56,143 nt of DNA from Acidimicrobiia bacterium (GCA_029939995.1 JAOZRW010000001.1:97800-153942); one strand, 5' to 3'. Shown: positions 26,867 through 35,606, counted from the stretch's first letter. Notes: a model not told the origin generated them from the sequence alone. A program made the numbers and translations.

Positions 26867-27306
26867 GTCTCGAAACCGCCCGTGCGCTGGCTCTCACGGA
26901 TGAACGCGACGATGCGAGCAACATCCTCCTCGGTGATCCCGGCCACGGGCGGCATGTTGCCGAAGCCCCAGTGATGGGCACGCACACCGGCGAGTGCCGC
27001 GACGTAGAACGCTCCGTCACCGTGGTGGTCCGGGTTGTAGATGACCGAGTGGAACGACGGCCCCACGGCGGTTCCGCGCAAGTCGTCTCCGTGGCACTGG
27101 GCGCAGTTCGCACGGAAGAGCACCTCTCCCTCCGCGACGAGCGACGGGTCCTGAACCGGAATGTCGAACTCCGTCTTGCCGGTCATCGGGTCGCGGGGGA
27201 GCGCGCCGGATCCTTCGTCTGAACCGGATCCACCACCGAGAACAACCACGAGTACCACGGCGACGATCGCCGCGGCCGCGGCGAAGGGGACGGCGAGCTT
27301 CTTCAT
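26851..27306 (-). CDS. Membrane-anchored mono-haem cytochrome c
   Basis: A 151-residue exported electron carrier. Residues 4-23 form an uncleaved or signal-anchor helix, followed by a Gly/Ser linker. The haem motif is CAQCH (Cys68, Cys71, His72) and Met118 in GNMPPVAGI is the likely axial ligand. The PPVAGITEEDVARIVAFIRE ending is typical of class I cytochromes c. It is divergent from the copper ATPase, with the ATG about 80 bases from the copper operator, so copper-linked control or a link to an oxidase is possible but unproven. Start chosen at the first Met before the signal anchor. Confidence 0.88.
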   Translation of the reverse strand: MKKLAVPFAAAAAIVAVVLVVVLGGGSGSDEGSGALPRDPMTGKTEFDIPVQDPSLVAEGEVLFRANCAQCHGDDLRGTAVGPSFHSVIYNPDHHGDGAFYVAALAGVRAHHWGFGNMPPVAGITEEDVARIVAFIRESQRTGGFETYPPP

Positions 27307-27386
27307 CGGATGACGCTCATCGGTTGGGCCCTTCCTATCGCGGTGTTCACGGCGCCGTCGGAAGGCTCGTGAACTTTTCCAAATAA

Positions 27387-27406
27387 CCCACCCCACGGGG
27401 GGTGGG
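27387..27406. promoter_or_regulatory. CsoR-like copper operator in the copB promoter
   Basis: CCCACCCC (27387-27394) and GGGGTGGG (27399-27406) form perfect 8-bp arms around a 4-base centre, with further partial symmetry outside. The CCCACCCC and GGGGTGGG arms also occur in the csoR operator of Mycobacterium tuberculosis. It lies just upstream of the TATGCT box (27413-27418), where a repressor would block RNA polymerase. No csoR gene is in the window. Confidence 0.72.
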
Positions 27407-27412
27407 GTAGTG

Positions 27413-27418
27413 TATGCT
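27413..27418 (+). promoter_or_regulatory. -10 box of the copper ATPase gene
   Basis: TATGCT lies 7 bases after the CsoR-like palindrome and 9 bases before a GTG at 27428. Confidence 0.55.
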
Positions 27419-27454
27419 ACCGCAACAGTGTCGATACCCGACGATCGGATCACG

Positions 27455-29650
27455 ATGACCACCACGCACACGCACGATGCACCCGCCGACCAATGCACGT
27501 GCTGCCGCCTGTGCCAACTCCAGGGGACGGCGCCCGCCGAGCACGAAGCCCACGCCGACACGGACATGCCCACGACGCACGACGCCGCGGGCGAGGACCA
27601 CGCCGGACACGGAACCGCGGCGACCGGTGAGCACACCGGGCACGGCGGCGGAGAGCACACCGGCCACGGAGCGGACCACTCCGGGCACGAGCAGATGTTC
27701 CGCAAGCGATTCTGGATCTCGTCGCTGTTGAGCATCCCGGTGCTCTTCTGGAGCGACACGATCCAGAGCTGGTTCAACTACAGCGCCCCGACCTTCCCCG
27801 GCTCGAATCTGATCGTGCCCGTGATCGCGACGATCATCTTCGTCTACGGCGGCTTCCCGTTCCTCAGCCTGGCTCGCTACGAACTCCGCAATCGCGCTCC
27901 GGCGATGATGACGCTGATCGCACTCGCCATCAGCGTCGCGTACGGCTTCTCGATGCTGACGCTCGTCACGGACATCGGCAGCGACTTCTTCTGGGAGCTC
28001 GTCACGCTGATCGACATCATGCTGCTCGGGCACTGGATGGAGATGAAGAGCGTTCGCCAGGCGTCCGGAGCCCTCGGGGCACTCGCGAAGCTCATGCCGG
28101 ACACCGCCGAGATCGAGGAACCCGACGGAACGGTCCGGGAGGTGCCCGCCGATCAACTCTCCGAAGGACAGAAGATCCTCATCAGGCCCGGAGCGAGCGT
28201 GCCGGCAGACGGCATCATCGTCGACGGCGAGTCGGACTTCGACGAGGCGCTGATCACCGGCGAGTCGCGGCCCGTGAGGAAGGGCATCGACGGCAAGGTC
28301 ATCGCGGGGACGATCAACAGCGGCTCCGGATCGGTTCGCGTCACCGTCACGGCGACCGGCGACGACACGGCGCTCTCCGGCATCATGAAACTCGTCGCCG
28401 AAGCGGAGGCCAGCAAGTCCCCCACCCAGCTCCTCGCGGACCGGGCGGCGTCCCTGCTCTTCTGGGCGGCCATCATCGCCGCAGCGCTGACGGCGCTGGT
28501 GTGGACGCTGATCTACGGGGGCCTCGACGGGCGCATGGTCGCCAGGGTCGTGACCGTGCTCGTGATCGCATGCCCGCATGCCCTGGGGCTGGCCATTCCG
28601 CTGGTCGTCGCCAACACGACGTCGATCGCCGCGGAGAACGGCATCCTCATCCGCAAGCGCGAAGCGATCGACACCGCGCGCAATCTCGACGTCGTGATCT
28701 TCGACAAGACCGGAACGCTGACGACCGGCCAGATGGGTGTGGCGGAGATGGCGACCGTCGAAGGGGTCGCTGCGGACGAGGCACTCGCCCTGGCGGCGGC
28801 CGTCGAAGGAGACTCCGAGCACCCCATGGCGCGGGCGATACGCGAGACGGCCGCAGGGCGCGGTCTCGACGTGCCCACACCGTCCTCATTCGAAGCGCTG
28901 AAGGGAAGGGGCGTCCAGGCCGTGATCGAAGACGCCGACGTCGCGGTTGGCGGCCCGCGGCTCCTCGAGAGCATGGACCTCACGGTTCCGACGGTACTCG
29001 CCGAGTTCGCCCGGACGGCGGGAGGAAGGGGCGAGTCGGTCGTCTACGTGGTTCGCGGACGTATTCCGATCGCTGCGATCGCCATATCGGACATCATCCG
29101 GCCCGAGAGCGCCGAGGCGATCAAGTCCCTCCAGAGCCGCGGCGTCCAGGTCGGCATGATTACGGGCGACAGCGACGACGTCGCACAGGCCGTCGCCGAG
29201 GCGCTCGGCATCGACATCGTGTTCTCACAGGTGCTGCCGGCGGACAAGGATGCGTACGTGTCCCGGCTTCAGGCCGAGGGGAAGAAGGTCGGCATGGTCG
29301 GCGACGGTGTGAACGACGCACCGGCCCTCGTGCGAGCGGACATCGGGATCGCCATCGGAAGCGGCACCGACGTCGCCGTCCAGTCGGCCGATCTCGTCCT
29401 CGTCAAGAGCGATCCCCGCGAGGTCGTCAAGATCCTCCGGCTCTCCAGCGCGAGCTACCGCAAGCAACTCGAGAACATCTGGTGGGGAGCCGGCTACAAC
29501 ATCGTGATGATCCCGCTCGCCGCGGGAGTCCTGGTTCCCTGGGGCATCGACGTGCCGCCGGCGGTCGGGGCGCTCCTCATGTCCCTGAGCACGATCGTCG
29601 TTGCGATCAACGCGCAGCTCCTCCGCAGGCTCGATCTCAACAGCGACTGA
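27455..29650 (+). CDS. copB: Copper-exporting P1B-type ATPase, CopB class (CPH motif)
   Basis: Pumps copper (or silver) across the cytoplasmic membrane. The 731-residue protein opens with a His-rich metal-binding stretch (about 26 His in the first 80 residues, with a CTCC pair) in place of CxxC domains. The membrane metal site is CPH near residue 372 (ACPHALGLAIPLV), the mark of the P1B-3/CopB class. TGES near 268 (actuator), DKTGTLT near 417 (phosphorylation), HP in SEHPMARA, and GDGVNDAP near 616 complete a working pump. Start is uncertain: GTG at 27428 would give a near-leaderless gene with nine more residues; starts at 27410 fall inside the promoter. Confidence 0.93.
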   Translation: MTTTHTHDAPADQCTCCRLCQLQGTAPAEHEAHADTDMPTTHDAAGEDHAGHGTAATGEHTGHGGGEHTGHGADHSGHEQMFRKRFWISSLLSIPVLFWSDTIQSWFNYSAPTFPGSNLIVPVIATIIFVYGGFPFLSLARYELRNRAPAMMTLIALAISVAYGFSMLTLVTDIGSDFFWELVTLIDIMLLGHWMEMKSVRQASGALGALAKLMPDTAEIEEPDGTVREVPADQLSEGQKILIRPGASVPADGIIVDGESDFDEALITGESRPVRKGIDGKVIAGTINSGSGSVRVTVTATGDDTALSGIMKLVAEAEASKSPTQLLADRAASLLFWAAIIAAALTALVWTLIYGGLDGRMVARVVTVLVIACPHALGLAIPLVVANTTSIAAENGILIRKREAIDTARNLDVVIFDKTGTLTTGQMGVAEMATVEGVAADEALALAAAVEGDSEHPMARAIRETAAGRGLDVPTPSSFEALKGRGVQAVIEDADVAVGGPRLLESMDLTVPTVLAEFARTAGGRGESVVYVVRGRIPIAAIAISDIIRPESAEAIKSLQSRGVQVGMITGDSDDVAQAVAEALGIDIVFSQVLPADKDAYVSRLQAEGKKVGMVGDGVNDAPALVRADIGIAIGSGTDVAVQSADLVLVKSDPREVVKILRLSSASYRKQLENIWWGAGYNIVMIPLAAGVLVPWGIDVPPAVGALLMSLSTIVVAINAQLLRRLDLNSD

Positions 29651-29677
29651 CCTCGCCGGCCGACGAAGCCCGCGCGG

Positions 29678-31222
29678 TCACGGCGTCCCCCAGCCCCCGC
29701 CGCCCGGGGTGAGGACGCGGAGCCGATCCCCCGGTTCGACGTCGACCGTGCACTTGCCCGGCAGTCGCTCTCCGACCCCGTCGCGGATCAGCCAGTCCTC
29801 GCCGACCGCGCCCGGTTCTCCCCCCTGAAGACCCCAGGGCCGGAGACGCCTGCGCTCGCCCATGAGCGACACGGTCGCTCCCGTGAAGAACTCGATCTCC
29901 CGTTCGATGCCCTCACCGCCCGGATATCTCCCCCGGCCGCCCGAACCGCGCCGGAGCCGGTAGGTCGCGATCCGGAACGGGTAGTGGGCCTCGAGCGATT
30001 CGATCGGTGTGTTCTTGGTGTTCGTCATCCCGGTGTGGATCCCCGACATCCCCGCTCGCCCCGGCCGCCCGCCCTGGCCGCCTCCGACGGTCTCGTAGTA
30101 GGCGAAGTCGTCGCTACCGATGAGCACGTTGTTCATCGTTCCCTGGCTCGCAGCCGGCACGCGGTCCGGCGCCGCCTGGGCGAGCGCTCCGAGCAGCACG
30201 TCGGCGATCCGCTGGCTCGTCTCCACGTTCCCGGCGGCTACCGCCGCGGGCCGTTCGGCGTCGACGATCGTTCCCGGCTCGGTCGTCAGGCTCACCGGCC
30301 GGTAACAGCCGCCGTTCGCGGGGATCGTCGGATCGGTCGCCACCCGCACCGCGTAGTAGAGGCACGAGCGGGTGACGGCCTCGACGGCGTTGATGTTGCC
30401 GGCGATCTGCGGCGTCGTTCCGGAGAAGTCGGCTTCGAGGTGTCCGCCCTCGATCGTGACGGCGACCTTGATCGGTAGATCCTCGTCGCCCCATTCGAGG
30501 AAGTCGGTGAAGCGGTAGACGCCGTCCGGGAGGTCGCCGATCGCCGACTCGGTCCTCCGCTCCCCGTAAGACAACAACGCCGCGGTGACGGCGTTCCATC
30601 GATCGATGCCCTCGGTCTCGACGAGGCGTTCGATGCGGAGGGCACCTGCCTCGTTCGCTCCCATCTGCGCGGAGAGATCACCGAGACGCTCGGCCGGGGT
30701 CCGCGTCGCCGCGAGGAACGGGTCGATGAACGACTCGATCCATGCCCCGTTGCGGACCGCAGGCATCGGCGGCACGACGTGACCCTCTTGTTCGACGGTG
30801 GTGGCGTGCGCCGGCATCGATCCGGGCGCCTCCCCACCGACGTCTGCATGGTGGGCGCGATTCGCGACCCATGCAACGAGGGTCCCGTCGACGAAGACGG
30901 GCCGGACCAGCGTCAGATCGTTGAGGTGGGTCCCGCCGGCGTACGGGTCGTTGACGGCGAACTGGGTCCCCGGTTCGACGTCGGTGCCGAAGCGCTCGAT
31001 GATCGCCGCGACGGAGGCCGGCATCGATCCGAGATGTACGGGGATGTGCTCCGCCTGGGCGAGCATCTCTCCCGCCGGGTTGAACAGGGCGGCCGAGCAG
31101 TCGGCCCGCTCCTTGATGTTCGGGGAGTACGCGGTCCTCCGCAGCACGACACCCATGTCGTCGGCCATCGCCTCGAGGCGACTCCTCGCGACCTCCAGCG
31201 TGATCGGATCGATGATCACCAC
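29678..31222 (-). CDS. Hydantoinase/oxoprolinase family protein, B subunit
   Basis: Large partner of HyuA-type ATP-dependent amidases. The 514-residue protein starts MVIIDPITLEVARSRLEAMADDMGVVLRRTAYSPNIKERADCSAALF, typical of HyuB, contains NDPYAGGTHLNDLTLVRPVF near residue 92, AHHADVGGEAPGSMP, and ends in the Gly-rich LTPGGGGWGTP of the family. The GTG at 31222 has GGAGG 5 bases upstream and overlaps hyuA by 7 bases. Family members cleave 5-oxoproline, hydantoins or N-methylhydantoin; the substrate here cannot be told. Confidence 0.9.
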   Translation of the reverse strand: MVIIDPITLEVARSRLEAMADDMGVVLRRTAYSPNIKERADCSAALFNPAGEMLAQAEHIPVHLGSMPASVAAIIERFGTDVEPGTQFAVNDPYAGGTHLNDLTLVRPVFVDGTLVAWVANRAHHADVGGEAPGSMPAHATTVEQEGHVVPPMPAVRNGAWIESFIDPFLAATRTPAERLGDLSAQMGANEAGALRIERLVETEGIDRWNAVTAALLSYGERRTESAIGDLPDGVYRFTDFLEWGDEDLPIKVAVTIEGGHLEADFSGTTPQIAGNINAVEAVTRSCLYYAVRVATDPTIPANGGCYRPVSLTTEPGTIVDAERPAAVAAGNVETSQRIADVLLGALAQAAPDRVPAASQGTMNNVLIGSDDFAYYETVGGGQGGRPGRAGMSGIHTGMTNTKNTPIESLEAHYPFRIATYRLRRGSGGRGRYPGGEGIEREIEFFTGATVSLMGERRRLRPWGLQGGEPGAVGEDWLIRDGVGERLPGKCTVDVEPGDRLRVLTPGGGGWGTP

Positions 31223-33108
31223 GTCACCTCCAGCGCCCCGGTCGGCGACACGACGGCCCGTTCACCCGGCCCGATCCACGTCGTCGCCTCGGTCTCCTCG
31301 ATGACGGCCGGTCCCGTGATCTCCGCACCGACCGCGAGCCCTGTGCGGTTCCACACGCTCGCCTCCGCCGGTCCGGCGTCCGTGATCACGGATCGAACAC
31401 CGATCCGGGCATCGCCGGCAGGTGACCAGCGAAACGCCTCGTCCGGGCCGATCGCCGGAGTCCCGGTGACCGACGCGCGTACCGTCACCGCCTCGATCGG
31501 ATCGTCGGGTCGCGCGAACCCGTTCCGCTCGCGATGGAGGAGGTGGAAGCGTTCCGAGAGAGCGGCCCACCCGTCGCCGGACGCGTACGGGACGGTGACT
31601 TCGTGCGACTGGCCGAGGTACCGGACGTCGACCAGTGTCTCGAGGCTGCCGCCCGTCATGTGCGCCTCGGCCTCGGACCCGATGCGGTCGACGGCGTCGT
31701 CGAGACCGTCACCGCCGCGGATCAGAACGCTGCGGGCGAGGTCCACACGGGGAGGACTGAGGAGGAGGCCGACCGCCGAGAAGACCCCGCCGTGAGGCGG
31801 AACGATCACGCCCGCCATGTCGAGCGAGCGGGCCAGCGCCGTGGCATGCAGGCCGCCCGCCCCGCCGAACGCCACAAGCCAGGCGTCCCGGGGGTCTGCC
31901 CCCTGCTCGATCGAGACGGTCCGGATCGCCCCGGCCATCACCTCTTCGACGACGCGGACGATGCCGAGAGCCGTCTCGTCGGTGGCGAAGCCGAGCCGGT
32001 CGCCGAGGCTTGCGAGCGCGTCTTCGGAGAGCCTCCGGTCGATCGTGAGTCGGCCACCGAGAGAGGCATCGGGGGCGATGCGGCCGAGCGCAACGTTCGC
32101 GTCGGTCACGGTGGCCTCAAGTCCTCCTCTCCGGTAGCAGGCCGGTCCGGGCTCCGCTCCGGCGCTTCTCGGCCCGACGCGAAGCGAGTCGCCCGGATCG
32201 ATCCATCCGATGCTTCCCCCGCCCGCCCCCACGGTGTGGATCGCTGCGGACGGCATCCGGCACGGGTATCCGGCGACCGCACGCTCGTACGCGATCTCCG
32301 GCCGCCCGTTCCGGATCCGGCAGACGTCGGTCGACGTGCCTCCCATGTCGAATGCGATCACGTGGTCGCGGCCGAGTGCGGTTCCGATGGCTCCGGCGGC
32401 GACGACTCCGCCGGCCGGCCCGGAAAGCAGGATCGACGCGGGGAGCGCCGCCGCGTCGGCTGCGTCGATCAATCCGCCCGACGATCGCATCACGCCGACG
32501 GAATCGGCCAATCCCGCCGTCCGAACGCCGGATTCGAGTCGGGCCAGGTAGCGGGCGACGACGGGGGTGAGGTAGGCATTGAGAACGGTCGTGGAGGTCC
32601 GCTCGAACTCCCGGAATTCGGGAGCGACGGTGCTCGACAGCGACACGGGCACGTGCGCCCCCGATCGCTCGACGATTCCCCGGATCTCCTGTTCGGGCTC
32701 CGGATCTTCATACGAGTGGAGCAGGCTCACGGCGACGGCACCGTACGGCCGGAGGTCGAGTCCGCTGAGATCCGAGACGCGGTCGTCTCGCGAGACGAGC
32801 GGCGGGGGCCGATCGGAGAACGGGTCGTACAGACTCGGTCGATCCTGGCGGCCGATCTCGATCACGTCCTCGAACCCGGGGCTGGTGACGAGGAGTGTGC
32901 GGGCTCCGGTGCGTTCCAGGAGCGCGTTCGTGGCCGTCGTCGTCCCGTGGAGGAACGTATCGACGTGATCGGCGAGCTCGGCCGCTCCGGCGAGCACCGC
33001 TTCGCTCTGATCGGCGGTTGTCGTCGGCAGTTTGGCGGTCCGTATCCGGACACCGTCCCAGAAGAACAGGTCCGTGAACGTGCCCCCGACGTCGACGCCG
33101 AGGATCAT
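31216..33108 (-). CDS. Hydantoinase/oxoprolinase family protein, A subunit
   Basis: ATP-dependent subunit of the two-gene amidase. The 630-residue protein begins ILGVDVGGTFTDLFFWDG, the phosphate-binding hairpin of the ASKHA ATPase fold, and has HGTTTATNALLERTGARTLLVTSPGFEDVIEIGRQDRP near residue 52 and AFDMGGTSTDVCRIRNGRPE near residue 250. GGAGGG stands 6 bases before the ATG. It overlaps hyuB and is divergent from the Nfu-domain gene. No hydantoin racemase, carbamoylase or transporter gene is adjacent. Confidence 0.92.
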   Translation of the reverse strand: MILGVDVGGTFTDLFFWDGVRIRTAKLPTTTADQSEAVLAGAAELADHVDTFLHGTTTATNALLERTGARTLLVTSPGFEDVIEIGRQDRPSLYDPFSDRPPPLVSRDDRVSDLSGLDLRPYGAVAVSLLHSYEDPEPEQEIRGIVERSGAHVPVSLSSTVAPEFREFERTSTTVLNAYLTPVVARYLARLESGVRTAGLADSVGVMRSSGGLIDAADAAALPASILLSGPAGGVVAAGAIGTALGRDHVIAFDMGGTSTDVCRIRNGRPEIAYERAVAGYPCRMPSAAIHTVGAGGGSIGWIDPGDSLRVGPRSAGAEPGPACYRRGGLEATVTDANVALGRIAPDASLGGRLTIDRRLSEDALASLGDRLGFATDETALGIVRVVEEVMAGAIRTVSIEQGADPRDAWLVAFGGAGGLHATALARSLDMAGVIVPPHGGVFSAVGLLLSPPRVDLARSVLIRGGDGLDDAVDRIGSEAEAHMTGGSLETLVDVRYLGQSHEVTVPYASGDGWAALSERFHLLHRERNGFARPDDPIEAVTVRASVTGTPAIGPDEAFRWSPAGDARIGVRSVITDAGPAEASVWNRTGLAVGAEITGPAVIEETEATTWIGPGERAVVSPTGALEVTW

Positions 33109-33181
33109 GCCGCTCCCTCCGCCGTACCGTGGGCCGGATACGCGCCTATGTGCGCCTGCGAGCCCTGGGTTCGCACGGCGC

Positions 33182-33187
33182 TAGGCT
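33182..33187 (+). promoter_or_regulatory. -10 box of the Nfu-domain gene
   Basis: TAGGCT, 11 bases before the ATG, leaving a leader of only a few bases. Confidence 0.45.
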
Positions 33188-33198
33188 CGGGGGACGAC

Positions 33199-33456
33199 AT
33201 GGCTGTAACCATCTCCAACACGCCGAACCCCAATGCGCTCAAGTTCACCGTCGGCATCGACGTCGGCGGTCCCGCCACGTTCGTCGCCGGGAAGCCGTCC
33301 GACGACCCCATGGCATCGGCGCTTCTGGCGCTCGACGGCGTCACGAGCATCTTCATGACGGCCGATTTCGTGACGCTGTCCAAGACACCCGCCGCATCGT
33401 GGGAGACGATCGCCCCCGAAGCGACGAAGATCCTCGAGGAGCGGTTCGGAGCCTGA
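33199..33456 (+). CDS. Stand-alone Nfu N-terminal domain protein
   Basis: An 85-residue protein that is only the Nfu_N domain: TPNPNALKFTVG near residue 9, ASALLALDGVTSIFMTADFVTLSK near residue 45, and the tail ILEERFGA. In standard Nfu scaffold proteins this domain precedes a CxxC cluster-binding domain, which is absent here. It probably supports Fe-S delivery or protein contacts rather than carrying a cluster. TAGGCT (33182-33187) lies 11 bases before the ATG. The long open frame upstream is antisense to hyuA. Confidence 0.85.
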   Translation: MAVTISNTPNPNALKFTVGIDVGGPATFVAGKPSDDPMASALLALDGVTSIFMTADFVTLSKTPAASWETIAPEATKILEERFGA

Positions 33457-33463
33457 CGCGCCG

Positions 33464-34168
33464 TCAGGGGCGTATCCCCCGCACGATGAGCCACGGCAGC
33501 GTCTCGATCACGGGGAAACGGGTGGGCGGTCGGAGCGACGCATCGACCCGTTCCAGGAGCCGGTCGAGTGCGGCTGCGTCGAGCATCTCGGTTCCGGGCC
33601 AGATCCCGGAGCGCACCGCTTCGACCCCTTCCGCGACCGATTCGATCGTCGCCATGGGCAGGTCGACCTTCGTCTCGGTGACGTCACGGATTCCGGCGCG
33701 TACCGCTTCGATGCCGATCGCATCCGCCGCCCGGAACCGCCATTCGACGGCGGCGGCGACCGCCGGTTCGTAGCGGTAGAGCAATCCGTAGCGGCGGGCG
33801 GCCGGCATCGATCGGGTGAGCGCTTTCGGGTCGATCTCGCCGATCCACACCGTTCCGCCGGGCTTCACGGTTCGCACCGCTTCTTGAACGACCGGCTCGA
33901 CACCGGCAGGGCCGTCCCATGCCGACAGCGCCACGACCGCATCGAACGTGTCGTCCGGGTACCCGGTGGCACGAGCCGTTGCGCCTTCGGGTACGGAGGC
34001 CACCCGCAGCGTCGCGACTTCGGGTGTCGTCGCCCCGGTCGGTCCCGGGAGACGATCGGCGAGGAACTCGGCGTACGGTCCGAGGAGGAGCGTGTCGGCG
34101 TCCTTCGGAGCATCGAGGCTCTCGAGCGTGGTGAGCCATGCGTTGCGGAGTGTTCGGTCGGGTTGCAT
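33464..34168 (-). CDS. Methyltransferase-like protein
   Basis: A 234-residue protein with the middle and end of a class I SAM methyltransferase fold: YPDDTFDAVVALSAWDG near residue 70 (motif IV-like acidic strand) and EAVRTVKPGGTVWIGEIDP near 95 (post-II). The usual Gly-rich SAM loop (GxGxG) before these is missing; the region reads LADRLPGPTGATTPEVATLRVASVPEGATARATG. It may be a degenerate or non-catalytic relative. The ATG lies 7 bases after TACGCT, so it is leaderless; the frame upstream is non-coding. Convergent with the Nfu-domain gene, 7 bases apart. Confidence 0.72.
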   Translation of the reverse strand: MQPDRTLRNAWLTTLESLDAPKDADTLLLGPYAEFLADRLPGPTGATTPEVATLRVASVPEGATARATGYPDDTFDAVVALSAWDGPAGVEPVVQEAVRTVKPGGTVWIGEIDPKALTRSMPAARRYGLLYRYEPAVAAAVEWRFRAADAIGIEAVRAGIRDVTETKVDLPMATIESVAEGVEAVRSGIWPGTEMLDAAALDRLLERVDASLRPPTRFPVIETLPWLIVRGIRP

Positions 34169-34175
34169 GGGCGCC

Positions 34176-34181
34176 AGCGTA
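34176..34181 (-). promoter_or_regulatory. -10 box of a leaderless transcript
   Basis: TACGCT on the minus strand, 7 bases before the ATG at 34168. Confidence 0.55.
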
Positions 34182-34217
34182 GCGAACCGCGCACCCGCTC
34201 CGGCTGTGGGACCGGCC

Positions 34218-35054
34218 CTACGAACCGGGGATGGTGTCGGACCGCATGACGACCGGCCAGCGGTTCCCCGATCGGTCTCCGATCGTGAAGACGACGCGCC
34301 AGTCGGGCCCGATCGCACCGGATCCGACGATCTCGGCGCTCTCGTCGAACAACCCGGCGTATTCGAGCGTCGCAGCGACCGCATCGGCGTGTGCTTCCTC
34401 GCCGGTCTTCATCCACCCCTCGATCGAGTTGTACACCGGCGGCATGAGCGGGATCGGCAGGTCCGCGATCGCCGTCTCCTCTCCCCGCACGGCCACGAGC
34501 ACCTCGACCGCCCGCACCGGTCCCCGGACGAACGCGCCGTCGGGTTCCTCAGTCAGGCTCCTGAAAACGACCGATACGGCGTACCCGTCGGCCGTCGGCC
34601 GCACCTCGTAGGCACGTGCCCACTCGACGTACGACGTCCCGCTCGCCGTCTCACGGAACGAGTCGGGAAGGTCGGCATCCACGACGAAGGCGGCCGGCAG
34701 TTCCTCAGGCATCGGCCCGTCGACGGTGAAGTAGTCGGTGACGAACCACTCGGCGCGAGCGACGGCGCCGAGCTCGGCCGTGGCCGGTTGGACCGCCATG
34801 AGATCCGCCTCGGAGAGCACACCGGTCGTCGTGGTGGCCTCGGACGTCACCGGAGGCGCGGTGGTCGTCGTGGCGGTGACCGGGGGTGCGAGCGTCTGCG
34901 GCTCGCCGTGTCCCGGCGCGTTGACCCATCGGATGCCGGCGAATCCGATCACGACGGCGACGAGGACGCCGGCGACGACGTAGAGCGTCTTCGCCCTTCC
35001 CTGCCGGTGCTCACTCAGCAGCGTGGTCCACGGGATCTCTTCGTATTCGTCCAT
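34218..35054 (-). CDS. Membrane-anchored extracellular protein of unknown function
   Basis: A 278-residue bitopic protein: about 20 cytoplasmic residues, a single helix near 23-41 (TLYVVAGVLVAVVIGFAGI), a Thr/Pro linker (PPVTATTTTAPPVTSEATTTT), then a 180-residue outside domain with no recognised motif (EWFVTDYFTVDGPMPEE, VRAVEVLVAVRGEE, GPDWRVVFTIGD). The outside part has the alternating strand pattern of NTF2-like or conjugation-associated folds, but that is only an impression. The ATG follows the LysM gene by one base, with GGAGGG inside that gene's end, so the two are one operon. Confidence 0.75.
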   Translation of the reverse strand: MDEYEEIPWTTLLSEHRQGRAKTLYVVAGVLVAVVIGFAGIRWVNAPGHGEPQTLAPPVTATTTTAPPVTSEATTTTGVLSEADLMAVQPATAELGAVARAEWFVTDYFTVDGPMPEELPAAFVVDADLPDSFRETASGTSYVEWARAYEVRPTADGYAVSVVFRSLTEEPDGAFVRGPVRAVEVLVAVRGEETAIADLPIPLMPPVYNSIEGWMKTGEEAHADAVAATLEYAGLFDESAEIVGSGAIGPDWRVVFTIGDRSGNRWPVVMRSDTIPGS

Positions 35055-35055
35055 G

Positions 35056-35532
35056 TCATCCCTCCGGGATCACGAATCGTTGTCCGGGGAAGATCAGGTT
35101 CGGGTTCTCACCGATCGTCGATCGGTTCGCCTCGTAGATCACGGGCCAGAAGGCCGCGATCTCCCCGTTCGACGGCCTTCTCCCCGTCCGTTCGGTGAGG
35201 ACGTGGCGTGCGATGCGCCACAGGCTGTCGCCGGCCTCGACGACGTAGACCATCGAGCCGGGCGCGGCGGCCGGAGCGGGAACGGCCTCCGGAGATGCGC
35301 CGGGCTCTCCCGACAGGCGGACGATCGGCGGTGCAACCGTCGCTGTCGCCGGCCGGGGTCGCGACAGGGCGGTGAGGAGGCTCGCCATCATCAGCACCGT
35401 CGCGACCGACCGCACGGGAACGGGGACGGAGATCGAGGCCAACCGGCGGCTCAGCCTCCCCGCAGAGCCGATCGCGCCGAGCGACAGGGTGACGGCGGCA
35501 ACAGCGGCGCAGATGGCCATCGCGGGTTCCAT
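35056..35532 (-). CDS. LysM-domain envelope protein
   Basis: A 158-residue protein with two N-terminal hydrophobic stretches (about residues 4-22 and 42-56), a Pro/Ala linker, and one C-terminal LysM domain (YVVEAGDSLWRIARHVL near residue 95, then NPNLIFPGQRFVIPEG). The domain binds peptidoglycan. An insertion TERTGRRPSNGEIAAFWPVIYEANRSTIGE makes the LysM longer than usual, as in some actinobacterial LysM proteins. Leaderless start with TACGGT 6 bases upstream. Probable partner of the anchored protein encoded next. Confidence 0.85.
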   Translation of the reverse strand: MEPAMAICAAVAAVTLSLGAIGSAGRLSRRLASISVPVPVRSVATVLMMASLLTALSRPRPATATVAPPIVRLSGEPGASPEAVPAPAAAPGSMVYVVEAGDSLWRIARHVLTERTGRRPSNGEIAAFWPVIYEANRSTIGENPNLIFPGQRFVIPEG

Positions 35533-35538
35533 GTCTGC

Positions 35539-35544
35539 ACCGTA
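35539..35544 (-). promoter_or_regulatory. -10 box of the LysM operon
   Basis: TACGGT on the minus strand, 6 bases before the ATG at 35532. Confidence 0.5.
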
Positions 35545-35606
35545 TCGCCGACCACAAGTGACATCAATAGGGTTGATCCGGGGTATTTATCGCGCTCTCG
35601 CGCGGG

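Noticed and set aside
31534-33198. Long N-terminal extension of the Nfu-domain protein
   Set aside because: It is antisense to hyuA. The 85-residue form starting at 33199 has the complete domain and a -10 box in front.
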